A DNA stretch of 64,000 nt, taken from Pasteurella atlantica. GTDB taxonomy: Bacteria; Pseudomonadota; Gammaproteobacteria; Enterobacterales; Pasteurellaceae. The stretch's first letter is position 1. Each line of letters begins with the position of its first letter. Where the stretch lies: positions 1,178,001-1,242,000 of the forward strand of contig NZ_OY856306.1 of the NCBI RefSeq assembly GCF_963693435.1. The letters run 5' to 3'. Below are positions 30,267 to 38,294 of this stretch, in pieces. The translations under genes and the position numbers were made by a program. The notes beneath the pieces were generated by a model that saw only the letters and a program-made list of their open reading frames with translations, was not told the origin of the DNA and ran no database searches.

Positions 30267-32828
30267 ATGAATTTAACTGAACTAAAACAACAACTAATAG
30301 AATTTAATCAAATTCAAAATAATGATTTTCCACAAGTGGATACGTTAAATCTTATTCATCAACGCAGTGACTTTTATGATCAGCGACTATTAGATATATG
30401 GCAATATTTTGGTTTTGATAAAAGAGAGGATCTCACTTTAATTGCAGTGGGAGGCTATGGTCGTCGTGAAATGTTTCCGTTGTCAGATTTAGATATTTTA
30501 GTTTTAGTAAAAGAGCCGTTAGACGAAGAAACTCAAACACAATTTAATGCTTTTTTTACCTTACTTTGGGATTTGAAATTACAAGTTGGTTCAGCCATTC
30601 GTACTTTTGATGAATGTATTGAAATGGGGAAAGCAGAAATTTCTATTGCAACCAATATGTTAGAGGGACGTTTTTTAACAGGAAATAGTCAAGATTTTTA
30701 TGATCTACTAGAACGAATTCATCAAAATGATTTTTGGATAACAGAAGATTTTTTACGGGCTAAAATTACTGAAAAAACAGAACGTTATGCACGTTATCAT
30801 AATACCAGCTATAACCTTGAACCCGATTTAAAACATAGTCCAGGTGGTTTGCGAGATTTACATTTATTAATGTGGGTAATGTTAAGACATTATGGCGTGT
30901 ATTCCTTATCAGAACTTTTTGAACAACAATTATTATTTGCAGAAGAATATAGTGAATTAGAACAGGCACAAGCAGTCTTATTTAAAATGCGATTTGGCTT
31001 ACATTTACAGCTAAAACGTTATGACAATCGTTTGAGATTTGACCGTCAATTAGTTTTAAGCCAACGATTGGGTTATCAAGGAGAAGGTAATCAACCTGTT
31101 GAAAAAATGATGCGAGAGTATTTTCAAGCAACACAATCCATTGTACAATTAAGTTATCTATTATTAAAAAATTTTGAGAAAGTAATCTTAAAGAAAGCAA
31201 AATTAAAAAGTGATAAAATTCAGTTAGACAACCATTTTTATTTACAAAACAACCTGATTTTTGGAACAAATAACTATCAATTTTTTGAAGATGAACCTCG
31301 TTCTATTTTAGATCTTTTTTACCATTTAACGCAGTATCCTAATGCAAAACCAAGTATATCCGCATTGCGTTATTTACGTCTTGCAATAGGAAAATTAACC
31401 ACTCCACTTTGTGAATATTCTCAGTCTAGAGAGCGATTTATTTCACTTTTTTCACAACCAAATTGTATAGAACGAGCCATTAAACCAATGCACCATCTAG
31501 GAGTATTAAAAGCCTATTTACCACAGTGGAAAAATATCACAGGTTTAATGCAATTTAATATGCTGCATATTTATACTGTTGATGAACACACCATTCGAGT
31601 AATGCGAAAATTAGAGAAATTACTTGATCCAAATGAAACAAGTTATCCATTGTGTTCCGAACTATTTCGAGATTTTAAAGATCCGAGCGTACTTTATTTA
31701 GCCGCAATGTTTCACGATATTGCGAAAGGGCAGAGCGGTTGTCATAGCGAAAAAGGGGCAATGGAAGTTTACCAATTTGCAAAATTGCACAATTTAGATG
31801 ATGAACAGACTAAACTAATGACGTGGCTTGTCGCAGAGCATCTAACAATGTCAATGACAGCACAGCGACGAGATATTTATGATCCACAAGTAATTTCAGA
31901 ATTTGCAAAAACTGTTAAAAATCATACCGCTTTATCTGCGTTACTTTGTTTAACTTTTGCAGATATGTCTTCTACCAACAAAACCTTTTGGAATAAATGG
32001 AAAGAACAACTCTTTACACAACTTTATACTGCAACCAAAGAGCAAATAGAACGAGGAGAAGAGCAGTGTATCGATTATCAACAGTTAAGTTTGGTTAATC
32101 GACAACGTGTTGCCGAAAAACTCCCCGCTATCTATGATGAAATACAAATTAAACAGATCAATACTTTTTGGAATAGTTGTCCTGATAGCTATTTTATTCG
32201 CCATAATACAGAGCAACTAAATTGGCATATTCAAGGTTATTTACAGGCAGAAATGCAACTACCATTAATACTTGTTTCAAATATTAATCAGCAAAATATG
32301 ACGCAATTATTCATACATTGTCAGGATATGCCCCATTTCTTTTCTACTGTCGCACAATTATTAACACAAAAGAAAATGACCATTTTAGAAGCACAAATTT
32401 TAACCAATAATCAATTGGTATTCGATAGTTTTGTGGTGGCAGAATATAATGGCGAACCATTGTCAGAAACGCGCCGTGAACAATTAAAAAATGCGTTATT
32501 TAACATATTAAATCAGCCGAAATTACGATTTAAATTGATTAAAAAACCAATTAAATTTCCCCCTTTTAAACATAAAACAAAAGTTAAATTTCTAGATAAT
32601 ACCCATTTAGAACAAACAGAATTTGAATTTAAAACGCTTGATCGAGAAGGGTTATTAGCTCATATTAGTGATATTTTCAATGAACTTAATTTACAACTTC
32701 TTAATGCCAAAATTACCACTATCGGTGAACGAGTAGAAGATTTTTTTGTTGTGGCGAATAGCGAAAACAAAGCCTTGTCAGAAGAGCAAAAAGCCTTACT
32801 AATGCAAAGACTTTTGGAAGAATTTTAA
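30267..32828 (+). CDS. glnD: Bifunctional uridylyltransferase/uridylyl-removing enzyme
   Basis: GlnD senses glutamine and modifies PII, which then steers GlnE. The 853-residue protein (E. coli 890) shows the nucleotidyltransferase motif GGYGRREMFPLSDLDIL (about 66-82), the HD-domain motif FHDIAKGQSGCH (uridylyl-removing, near residue 483), and two C-terminal ACT domains (about 670-750 and 780-853). The partner gene glnE is at the left edge of the window. The gene is followed directly by GGGAGG palindromes. Confidence 0.96.
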   Translation: MNLTELKQQLIEFNQIQNNDFPQVDTLNLIHQRSDFYDQRLLDIWQYFGFDKREDLTLIAVGGYGRREMFPLSDLDILVLVKEPLDEETQTQFNAFFTLLWDLKLQVGSAIRTFDECIEMGKAEISIATNMLEGRFLTGNSQDFYDLLERIHQNDFWITEDFLRAKITEKTERYARYHNTSYNLEPDLKHSPGGLRDLHLLMWVMLRHYGVYSLSELFEQQLLFAEEYSELEQAQAVLFKMRFGLHLQLKRYDNRLRFDRQLVLSQRLGYQGEGNQPVEKMMREYFQATQSIVQLSYLLLKNFEKVILKKAKLKSDKIQLDNHFYLQNNLIFGTNNYQFFEDEPRSILDLFYHLTQYPNAKPSISALRYLRLAIGKLTTPLCEYSQSRERFISLFSQPNCIERAIKPMHHLGVLKAYLPQWKNITGLMQFNMLHIYTVDEHTIRVMRKLEKLLDPNETSYPLCSELFRDFKDPSVLYLAAMFHDIAKGQSGCHSEKGAMEVYQFAKLHNLDDEQTKLMTWLVAEHLTMSMTAQRRDIYDPQVISEFAKTVKNHTALSALLCLTFADMSSTNKTFWNKWKEQLFTQLYTATKEQIERGEEQCIDYQQLSLVNRQRVAEKLPAIYDEIQIKQINTFWNSCPDSYFIRHNTEQLNWHIQGYLQAEMQLPLILVSNINQQNMTQLFIHCQDMPHFFSTVAQLLTQKKMTILEAQILTNNQLVFDSFVVAEYNGEPLSETRREQLKNALFNILNQPKLRFKLIKKPIKFPPFKHKTKVKFLDNTHLEQTEFEFKTLDREGLLAHISDIFNELNLQLLNAKITTIGERVEDFFVVANSENKALSEEQKALLMQRLLEEF

Positions 32829-32842
32829 AAAATTGATAAATT

Positions 32843-32866
32843 CCCTCCTCCGCTTGCGGGGGAGGG
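32843..32866. repeat. GGGAGG palindrome, copy a
   Basis: CCCTCCTCCGC and GCGGGGGAGGG form an 11-bp hairpin around TT, 15 bp after the glnD stop. It may also act as the glnD terminator. Confidence 0.75.
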
Positions 32867-32896
32867 ATTTTGTATGGAGATATTTTTCTGTAAATT

Positions 32897-32932
32897 CCCT
32901 CCTCCGCTTGCGGGGGAGGGCTAGGGAGGGGG
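32897..32932. repeat. GGGAGG palindrome, copy b (left end of DUF559 unit 1)
   Basis: Same palindrome as copy a, extended on the right by CTAGGGAGGGGG. It faces copy c across the DUF559 remnant, as a terminal inverted repeat would. Confidence 0.75.
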
Positions 32933-33029
32933 TAAAGTTTTGCGATCTCCATTCCAAAATTAAATTCAATTTCATACATTTCTTAATAAAAACTTTACAA
33001 TTTTACCTTTCACTATTAAAGGGTAAAAA

Positions 33030-33252
33030 ATGAGAAAAAAAGAATCTCCTCGTTTAAAACAATTTGCTAAAAAATTACGTAACGAAATGACATAAGAAGA
33101 ATATTTACTTTGGCAAGAAATATGATAATAAACGAACTTCATTTTTAAAACAGCAAGGGTTTCAAGTAGTACGTTTTTGGAACTCTGAGGTTGTGTATGA
33201 AATGGATATGGTTCTAGAAATATTGTGGAATTTAACAACAACTGAAGAATGA
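33030..33252 (+). pseudogene. DUF559 endonuclease-like gene, decayed copy 1
   Basis: The frame starts MRKKESPRLKQFAKKLRNEM and shows three lesions relative to copy 2 and to DUF559 proteins: a CAA-to-TAA change at codon 22, an internal 123-bp deletion bounded by AATA repeats, and a frameshift before the YDNKRTSFLKQQGFQVVRFW tail. DUF559 domains belong to the PD-(D/E)XK/Vsr-like nuclease superfamily. The 5' end and start codon survive only in this copy. Confidence 0.75.
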
Positions 33253-33255
33253 AAA

Positions 33256-33299
33256 CCTCCCCCCCCCCTCCTAGCCTCCCCCCGCAAGCGGAGGGAGGA
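33256..33299. repeat. GGGAGG palindrome, copy c (right end of unit 1)
   Basis: Inverted relative to copy b: a C-run, then CTAGCC, then CTCCCCCCGCAAGCGGAGGG. The C-run may vary in length. Confidence 0.75.
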
Positions 33300-33324
33300 T
33301 TTTTTATGAGGATGTTTTTTTAAA

Positions 33325-33363
33325 TTCCCACCTCTTAATCTTTCCTCGTAAGCGGGGGAGGGA
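33325..33363. repeat. GGGAGG palindrome, degenerate copy d
   Basis: TTCCCACCTC ... CTCGTAAGCGGGGGAGGG, an eroded member between the two DUF559 units. Confidence 0.55.
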
Positions 33364-33392
33364 TTTTGTATGGAGATATTTTTCTGTAAATT

Positions 33393-33428
33393 CCCTCCTC
33401 CGCTTGCGGGGGAGGGCTAGGGAGGGGG
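33393..33428. repeat. GGGAGG palindrome, copy e (left end of DUF559 unit 2)
   Basis: Identical to copy b, including the preceding sequence TATGGAGATATTTTTCTG, showing that the whole unit was duplicated. Confidence 0.75.
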
Positions 33429-33483
33429 CAAAATTTTACGATCTCCATTCCAAAACTAAATTCAACTTCATACATTTCTCAAT

Positions 33484-33791
33484 AAAAAAATTACGTAACG
33501 AAATGACACAAGAAGAATATTTACTTTGGCAAGAAATAAGAAGGAGACAAATTAATGGAGTAAGGTTCTTAAGACAAAAAGTTATTGGGAATTATATTGT
33601 TGATTTTGTTTCATTAGAAAAGAAATTAATTATAGAGCTTGATGGAAGTCAACATTCAATATGATAATAAACGAACTTCATTTTTAAAACAGCAAGGGTT
33701 TCAAGTAGTACGTTTTTGGAACTCTGAGGTTGTGTATGAAATGGATATGGTTCTAGAAATATTGTGGAATTTAACAACAACTGAAGAATGA
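33484..33791 (+). pseudogene. DUF559 endonuclease-like gene, decayed copy 2
   Basis: This copy lacks the start codon and about 80 bp of 5' sequence but keeps the middle: MTQEEYLLWQEIRRRQING, NYIVDFVSLEKKLIIELDGS. The D and E residues in DFVSLEKKLIIELDG match the nuclease-fold core of DUF559. A frameshift after QH separates it from the tail YDNKRTSFLKQQGFQVVRFW. The shift is shared with copy 1, so it probably predates the duplication. Together the two copies rebuild a protein of roughly 115 residues. Confidence 0.8.
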
Positions 33792-33795
33792 AAAC

Positions 33796-33838
33796 CTTCC
33801 CCCCCTCCTAGCCTCCCCCCCGCAAGAGGAGGGAGGAT
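33796..33838. repeat. GGGAGG palindrome, copy f (right end of unit 2)
   Basis: CCTTCCCCCCCTCCTAGCC then CTCCCCCCCGCAAGAGGAGGG; inverted relative to copy e and matching copy c. Confidence 0.7.
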
Positions 33839-33913
33839 TTTTTTTCAGAAGAGTGCTAGAGAGGTGAGGATTAAAAATATGCATTTGCAAAAATAATTAT
33901 AAATAAGTATTAA

Positions 33914-33944
33914 AAATCCTTTGACGAAAGCAGTCAAAGGATTT
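33914..33944. terminator. Perfect 12-bp hairpin upstream of the 34000 gene
   Basis: AAATCCTTTGAC and GTCAAAGGATTT with a 7-nt loop. No U-run follows on the plus strand; on the minus strand TTTAATAC follows. Its role is unclear. Confidence 0.4.
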
Positions 33945-33999
33945 AGGATTACCAGCAGTTTAGAATTTATTATTTTCAACTTACTCACAGGAGTTTATT

Positions 34000-34329
34000 A
34001 TGGGAAAACATACACAATCTTTTCAAGATATGCTTGATTACGTTCATTTATATCGTTTAAAAAATAAATTATTACGAGAAACGGCAGAAAATGATCGTAG
34101 AATTCGAGATAACAGAAAACGAGTATTATTACTTGATAATCTAAATCAATATATTACGGATTCAATGACAATTGAGGAAATTCGAGCAATTATTGCAAAT
34201 ATGCGTGATGACTATGAAAGCCGTGTGGATGATATTACTATCCGTAATGCGGATCTTTCTAAAGAGCGTCGTATTATTCGTCAAAAAATGGCGGTTCACG
34301 CAGGTAAAAAGCAAACAAAAGAAAGTTAA
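34000..34329 (+). CDS. Conserved small charged cytoplasmic protein, function unknown
   Basis: A 109-residue, mostly helical, strongly charged protein ([20 protein letters not shown], then many Arg/Asp/Glu) without cysteines, membrane segments or a recognisable motif. A coiled-coil tendency runs through residues 20-100. CACAGGAG sits about 8 nt before the ATG, and a strong terminator follows, so this is a real monocistronic gene. I cannot assign a function. Confidence 0.75.
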   Translation: MGKHTQSFQDMLDYVHLYRLKNKLLRETAENDRRIRDNRKRVLLLDNLNQYITDSMTIEEIRAIIANMRDDYESRVDDITIRNADLSKERRIIRQKMAVHAGKKQTKES

Positions 34330-34354
34330 TTTAAAATAGATTAATTTTTAATAC

Positions 34355-34399
34355 TGACTTGTTGAATATTAAAACATATTCAACAAGTCATTTTTGTTT
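34355..34399 (+). terminator. Intrinsic terminator
   Basis: Perfect 15-bp stem (TGACTTGTTGAATAT and complement at 34376-34390) with loop TAAAAC, followed by TTTTTGTTT. Confidence 0.9.
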
Positions 34400-34432
34400 A
34401 TTTGGGTTTAAGAAATAGAGTCAACAAATTGT

Positions 34433-34508
34433 ACCCCCACCCTAACCCTCCCCCGCGAGCGGAGGAGGGAATTATACTGCCTCCGTTTACGGAGGGAGGG
34501 CTAGGAGG
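34433..34508. repeat. GGGAGG palindrome pair without a gene
   Basis: Two facing palindromes (CCCTCCCCCGCGAGCGGAGG at 34446 onwards; CCTCCGTTTACGGAGGGAGG at 34481 onwards, then GCTAGGAGG) separated by only a few A/T bases. They have the same end sequences as the DUF559 units but no DUF559 sequence between them, and lie just before fieF. Confidence 0.7.
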
Positions 34509-34533
34509 AATATTAACTTAAAAAACTGTAAAG

Positions 34534-35478
34534 ATGACAAAAAATAATCATAATGAAATAAATAGACAAGTTGCAGAGCAATATAAACTTTTAGTTAATC
34601 GTGCTACAACCTTTGCGGTAATTGTGGCAGGAATGTTGTTATTGTTAAAAGTGATAGTATGGTGGATTACTGGCTCGGTTTCTATTTTAGCTGCAATGAC
34701 CGACTCTTTACTGGATGTGTTTGCGTCTGTCACTAATATATTAGTGCTACGCTTTGCGTTACGACCCGCTGATGATAATCATACATTTGGGCATAGTAAA
34801 GCTGAAGAATTAGCGGCTTTAGTACAAGGGGCTTTTATTACAGGTTCAGCACTATTTCTACTTTTACACGGTGTACAGCGTTTATATAATCCACAAGTTA
34901 TTTATCAAACAGAGCTAGGGATTATCGTTAGTGTTATCTCTATTGTTTTAACTGGCGTCCTTGTATTATATCAACAAAAGGTGTTAAAAGTTGTAAATAG
35001 CCCTATTGTTCAGGCGGATATTCTTAATTATAAAACAGATATTTTAATGAATATTGCTATTCTTATTGCAATGGGATTATCTCTTTATGGCATTGTTTAT
35101 GCTGATGCTCTATTTGCCATTGCGATTGCACTTTATATTATGATTAATGCAATTAAAGTGGCATGGCAAGCAATACAAATGTTGTTAGATCAAGCCTTAC
35201 CTGAAGAAGAAATTAATAAAATCAAGGATATTGCAGAACATCATCCTGATGTATTGAGTATTCACGATATAAAAACTCGTCAAGCTGGGGCGGTTCGTTT
35301 TATTCAATTACATATGGAATTAGATGATCATCTTTCCCTTGTGAAAGCACACGAAATTACGGATAGTTTAGAGAAAAAATTATTACGTGCTTTTCCGCTT
35401 TCAGAAGTTATTCTTCATCAAGAACCAACATCTGTTGTTGAGGTTGAAATGCAACAAATGAAGGAACAGAAAAAATAA
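34534..35478 (+). CDS. fieF: Cation-efflux pump FieF (CDF family)
   Basis: A proton-driven Zn2+/Fe2+ exporter of the inner membrane. The 314-residue protein (E. coli FieF 300) has six membrane helices, the transport-site motif DSLLDVFAS in TM2, PADDNHTFGHSKAEELAAL, and the second site DILLNYKTDIL-like region (NYKTDILMN) in TM5, then a cytoplasmic metal-sensing domain. The N-terminus is about 14 residues longer than E. coli. No strong ribosome-binding site is adjacent; an AGGAGG inside the upstream repeat is 25 nt away. Its stop overlaps the next start (TAATG). Confidence 0.93.
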   Translation: MTKNNHNEINRQVAEQYKLLVNRATTFAVIVAGMLLLLKVIVWWITGSVSILAAMTDSLLDVFASVTNILVLRFALRPADDNHTFGHSKAEELAALVQGAFITGSALFLLLHGVQRLYNPQVIYQTELGIIVSVISIVLTGVLVLYQQKVLKVVNSPIVQADILNYKTDILMNIAILIAMGLSLYGIVYADALFAIAIALYIMINAIKVAWQAIQMLLDQALPEEEINKIKDIAEHHPDVLSIHDIKTRQAGAVRFIQLHMELDDHLSLVKAHEITDSLEKKLLRAFPLSEVILHQEPTSVVEVEMQQMKEQKK

Positions 35479-36251
35479 TGTATCAAGCTATTGCAAAATT
35501 TAGTTATCCTTATTTTGATGAAAACTTTACGTCATTGATTTTTAAAATTGTGAATCAATGGCGAGAAAATGGACAAATGATTGGGCGAGAAGCGGGGATC
35601 ACCCATTTTCAGTGTATTGATGAAGCCTTTTTTCAAGTGAATTTATCGATACCTCGTCAAGATAGTTTAATGGCAAAATATAATAGTGATGAAGTGAATA
35701 AAGCCTTATCTCAAGCGGATAGTTATGGTGTAAAATTTGCAAGTTTTGAATTAGTTGGAAAAGATTATCGAGCAGATGTCACCAGCTATCAAATTGAAGG
35801 ACAATTTTTACTTTTATACACAACGCATTTAGATTCTTGCTCACCGGTCTTTAATGGTGCTGATTTTTTACCTTTGCCTCTCTATGAAATTACACAATCA
35901 AATCAACCTTTTTCTGCGGATATTTTAAAATGGCAAGAAGATTGGCAGGCTTGTGATCAATTACAAATGAATGGTTCAACTCTTGAACAATCTGCATTAC
36001 AACAAATTTCCGATCATACAAGTGAATTGGCACAACAAGGAAGAACACTTTGTCAAAGAATAGAACAAATAACCCAAACACCCACGTACTATTATTTATA
36101 CCGTTTAGGGAAAGATGAAGATATTGAACATAACCGAAAATGCCCAAATTGTAATGAAGAATGGAAATTAAATGAACCAATGCACAGTATTTTTTATTTT
36201 AAGTGTGATAAATGCCGTTTGATTTCTAATTTGAGTTGGGAAGTTTTGTAA
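35478..36251 (+). CDS. DUF2310 family zinc-ribbon protein
   Basis: A 257-residue cytoplasmic protein typical of the DUF2310 family found in Pasteurellaceae and other gammaproteobacteria. The C-terminus carries a CPNC...CDKC zinc ribbon (residues about 218-243). The rest is of unknown fold. It overlaps fieF by one base, implying coupled translation and perhaps a role in metal handling, but that is inference only. Confidence 0.85.
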   Translation: MYQAIAKFSYPYFDENFTSLIFKIVNQWRENGQMIGREAGITHFQCIDEAFFQVNLSIPRQDSLMAKYNSDEVNKALSQADSYGVKFASFELVGKDYRADVTSYQIEGQFLLLYTTHLDSCSPVFNGADFLPLPLYEITQSNQPFSADILKWQEDWQACDQLQMNGSTLEQSALQQISDHTSELAQQGRTLCQRIEQITQTPTYYYLYRLGKDEDIEHNRKCPNCNEEWKLNEPMHSIFYFKCDKCRLISNLSWEVL

Positions 36252-36302
36252 TAGCTGTTATAATTGAACAACTTTTCTAATCATTTTTTAAGGATAATTT
36301 TT

Positions 36303-36833
36303 ATGGCAGATTTTAATAAAATTTTAGATGCTGGCGATGTAAACAGCGGTATTATTAACGTAGTAAATGAAATTCCAGCGGGTAGTAATCATAAAATTGA
36401 GTGGAACAGAGAGCTTGCTTGCTTTCAGTTAGATCGTGTTGAACCAATCATTTTTGCAAAACCAACTAACTACGGTTTTATTCCACAAACCTTAGATGAA
36501 GATGGTGATGAATTAGATGTGTTATTAGTTACTGAACAACCATTAGCAACAGGGGTTTTCTTAGAAGCACGTGTTATTGGTGTAATGAAATTTGTGGATG
36601 ATGATGAAGTGGATGATAAAATCGTTTGTGTACCCGCAGATGATCGTAACAACGGTAATGCGTACAAAACATTATCAGATTTACCAAAACAGCTCATTTC
36701 ACAAATTGAATTCCATTTTAATCACTATAAAGACCTTAAAAAAGCAGGGACAACCAAAGTAACAACTTGGGGTGGTGCAGAAGAAGCGAAAAAAGTGATT
36801 AAAGAAGCCATTCAGCGTTGGAAAGATAAATAA
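36303..36833 (+). CDS. ppa: Inorganic pyrophosphatase
   Basis: Hydrolyses pyrophosphate to drive biosynthetic reactions. From the ATG at 36303 the product is 176 residues, the same as E. coli Ppa. Motifs are EWNRELACFQLDR, NYGFIPQTLDEDGDELDVLL (acidic metal-site residues) and HYKDLKK. AAGGA lies 10 nt upstream. The frame is open further upstream to a TTG at 36264, but that extension is unlike the family. A terminator containing an uptake signal follows. Confidence 0.97.
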   Translation: MADFNKILDAGDVNSGIINVVNEIPAGSNHKIEWNRELACFQLDRVEPIIFAKPTNYGFIPQTLDEDGDELDVLLVTEQPLATGVFLEARVIGVMKFVDDDEVDDKIVCVPADDRNNGNAYKTLSDLPKQLISQIEFHFNHYKDLKKAGTTKVTTWGGAEEAKKVIKEAIQRWKDK

Positions 36834-36863
36834 AAAAATAGTTTTTTATGTTAGTAATATAAG

Positions 36864-36896
36864 GAGTACAAGCGGTCAGTTTGTACTCTTTTTTTA
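36864..36896 (+). terminator. ppa terminator with an uptake signal in its stem-loop
   Basis: GAGTACAA and TTGTACTC form an 8-bp stem around a 9-nt loop, followed by seven or more T. The full uptake signal ACAAGCGGT (36868-36876, plus strand) spans the left arm and loop. Confidence 0.85.
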
Positions 36897-36922
36897 CAAA
36901 ATTTATTTTCTCGGATTATAAT
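36893..36922 (+). promoter_or_regulatory. Promoter of ttcA
   Basis: TTTACA (-35, 36893-36898), 18-nt spacer, perfect TATAAT (-10, 36917-36922). The -10 lies inside the first palindrome of the pair at 36909-36960. Confidence 0.6.
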
Positions 36923-36960
36923 ACGAGATATCTTGGATTTTCTCGGACTATAATCCGAGA
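36909..36960. promoter_or_regulatory. Twin near-palindromes at the ttcA promoter
   Basis: TCTCGGATTATAATACGAGA (36909-36928) and TCTCGGACTATAATCCGAGA (36941-36960) are near copies with centres 32 bp apart, about three helical turns. The first covers the -10 box; the second lies in the leader and as RNA makes a 7-bp stem followed by a T-rich stretch. They could be operators of an unidentified repressor, or an RNA attenuator. Confidence 0.5.
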
Positions 36961-36985
36961 AGTTTTATTTTTAAATAGAAAAACA

Positions 36986-37912
36986 ATGAATAACGAATTA
37001 AACAAAAAACAAACCTATAATTTTAATAAATTACAAAAACGCCTTCGCCGTAATGTGGGAAATGCAATCGCCGATTTTAATATGATTGAAGAGGGCGATA
37101 GAGTAATGGTATGTCTATCCGGTGGGAAAGATAGCTATACCTTGCTAGATATTTTATTAAATCTTCGCATTAATGCACCGATCCATTTTGATATTATCGC
37201 AGTGAATTTAGATCAAAAACAGCCTGACTTTCCTGAACATATTTTACCTGAGTATTTAGAGGGTATCGGAGTAGAATATAAAATTGTACAAGAAGATACT
37301 TACGGTATTGTGAAAGAAAAAATTCCAGAGGGTAAAACCACGTGTTCCCTTTGTTCTCGTTTACGTCGAGGCATTTTATATCGCACAGCAACAGAGTTAG
37401 GGGCAACAAAAATCGCATTAGGACATCATCGTGATGATATGTTAGAAACTTTGTTTCTAAATATGTTTTATGGCGGAAAAATGAAGTCTATGCCACCTAA
37501 ATTAATGAGTGATGATGGTAAGCAAATTGTTATTCGTCCATTGGCTTATTGCAAAGAAAAAGACATTATTAAGTATTCTGATGCAAAACAGTTTCCTATT
37601 ATTCCGTGTAACTTATGTGGTTCACAACCTAATTTACAACGTCAAGTTATAAAAGAAATGCTACAAACTTGGGATCGTCAATATCCAGGTCGAATTGAAA
37701 CAATGTTTAGTGCCTTGCAAAATATTACACCCTCGCATTTGTGTGATACTTCATTGTTTGATTTTAAAGGGATTAAACACGGCGTAAAATTAGAGGGCAT
37801 TGAAGGGGATATGGCGTTTGATAAAGAAGATGTTGTTACACCTATTTTTAATGAAGATGATGTTGAGCAGTATGTAGAAAGTGGTCTAATTCAATTTAAA
37901 GCGGTTTCTTAA
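36986..37912 (+). CDS. ttcA: tRNA 2-thiocytidine(32) synthetase TtcA
   Basis: TtcA thiolates C32 of certain tRNAs using an Fe-S cluster. From the ATG at 36986 the product is 308 residues (E. coli 311), with the PP-loop SGGKDSYT, the [10 protein letters not shown] cysteines and [12 protein letters not shown]. The frame is open upstream to 36881 but that part covers the promoter and palindromes and is not protein-like. Possible regulation through the twin palindromes upstream is described separately. Confidence 0.97.
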   Translation: MNNELNKKQTYNFNKLQKRLRRNVGNAIADFNMIEEGDRVMVCLSGGKDSYTLLDILLNLRINAPIHFDIIAVNLDQKQPDFPEHILPEYLEGIGVEYKIVQEDTYGIVKEKIPEGKTTCSLCSRLRRGILYRTATELGATKIALGHHRDDMLETLFLNMFYGGKMKSMPPKLMSDDGKQIVIRPLAYCKEKDIIKYSDAKQFPIIPCNLCGSQPNLQRQVIKEMLQTWDRQYPGRIETMFSALQNITPSHLCDTSLFDFKGIKHGVKLEGIEGDMAFDKEDVVTPIFNEDDVEQYVESGLIQFKAVS

Positions 37913-38014
37913 GGGTTTTAGAATATTATTCAATAAGCTATAAAAATGGATTGTAGGGTGCGGATTAATAAACGTAGTTTGTGTATATCCGCCCGTTGCT
38001 CGATATCAAATTCT

Positions 38015-38056
38015 CACAACACATTATTAGACATAAATATAGCGGGTAGATCAAAT
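38015..38056. repeat. Dispersed intergenic repeat, copy 1
   Basis: Starts CACAACACATTATTAG and ends GCGGGTAGATCAAAT; about 36 of 42 positions match the stretch at 63452-63489. It sits in the 379-bp gap between ttcA and the efflux gene. That gap also holds a hairpin around 37960-37992 (GCGGAT ... ATCCGC) and no coding sequence. Confidence 0.5.
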
Positions 38057-38086
38057 TGAAAATTTACAAATTTAATTTTTTACGTG

Positions 38087-38112
38087 GATGCAGGGCATAC
38101 CCTACCTCTATA
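38087..38112. repeat. Dispersed GACAG-palindrome, degenerate copy 3
   Basis: GATGCAGGGCATACCCTACC is a degenerate relative of the palindrome at 7331-7364. Confidence 0.35.
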
Positions 38113-38201
38113 ATATATTTATATATCAATGAGTTATGCGATAAGTTGACAAAGCATAGCGAGTAGATTAAAGCACAAATTTACACTGTTCAACACTACT
38201 G

Positions 38202-38215
38202 TGAACGTTCGTTCA
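38202..38215. promoter_or_regulatory. TetR-type operator candidate
   Basis: TGAACGTTCGTTCA consists of perfect 6-bp inverted half-sites (TGAACG/CGTTCA) around TT, the usual shape of TetR-family operators. It lies 80 bp before the efflux lipoprotein gene. No tetR-like gene is adjacent. Confidence 0.5.
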
Positions 38216-38294
38216 TTTTTCACTAGCCCTTTAAGTCATATTTGTTTAGAATATGCTTTAATTATTTTTAAATACGCTATTTAAAGGACAGATG

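Noticed and set aside
32719-33033. Frames on both strands across the GGGAGG palindromes (SLLRLRGR-like repeats)
   Set aside because: They arise from the G/C-rich repeat and have no protein-like features.
33404-33664. 86-codon frame as an intact DUF559 protein
   Set aside because: Its first third is palindrome sequence, the DUF559 start is deleted, and the C-terminal third is out of frame.
36881-36985. N-terminal extension of TtcA
   Set aside because: The extra codons translate the promoter and palindromes; the family starts near the ATG at 36986.
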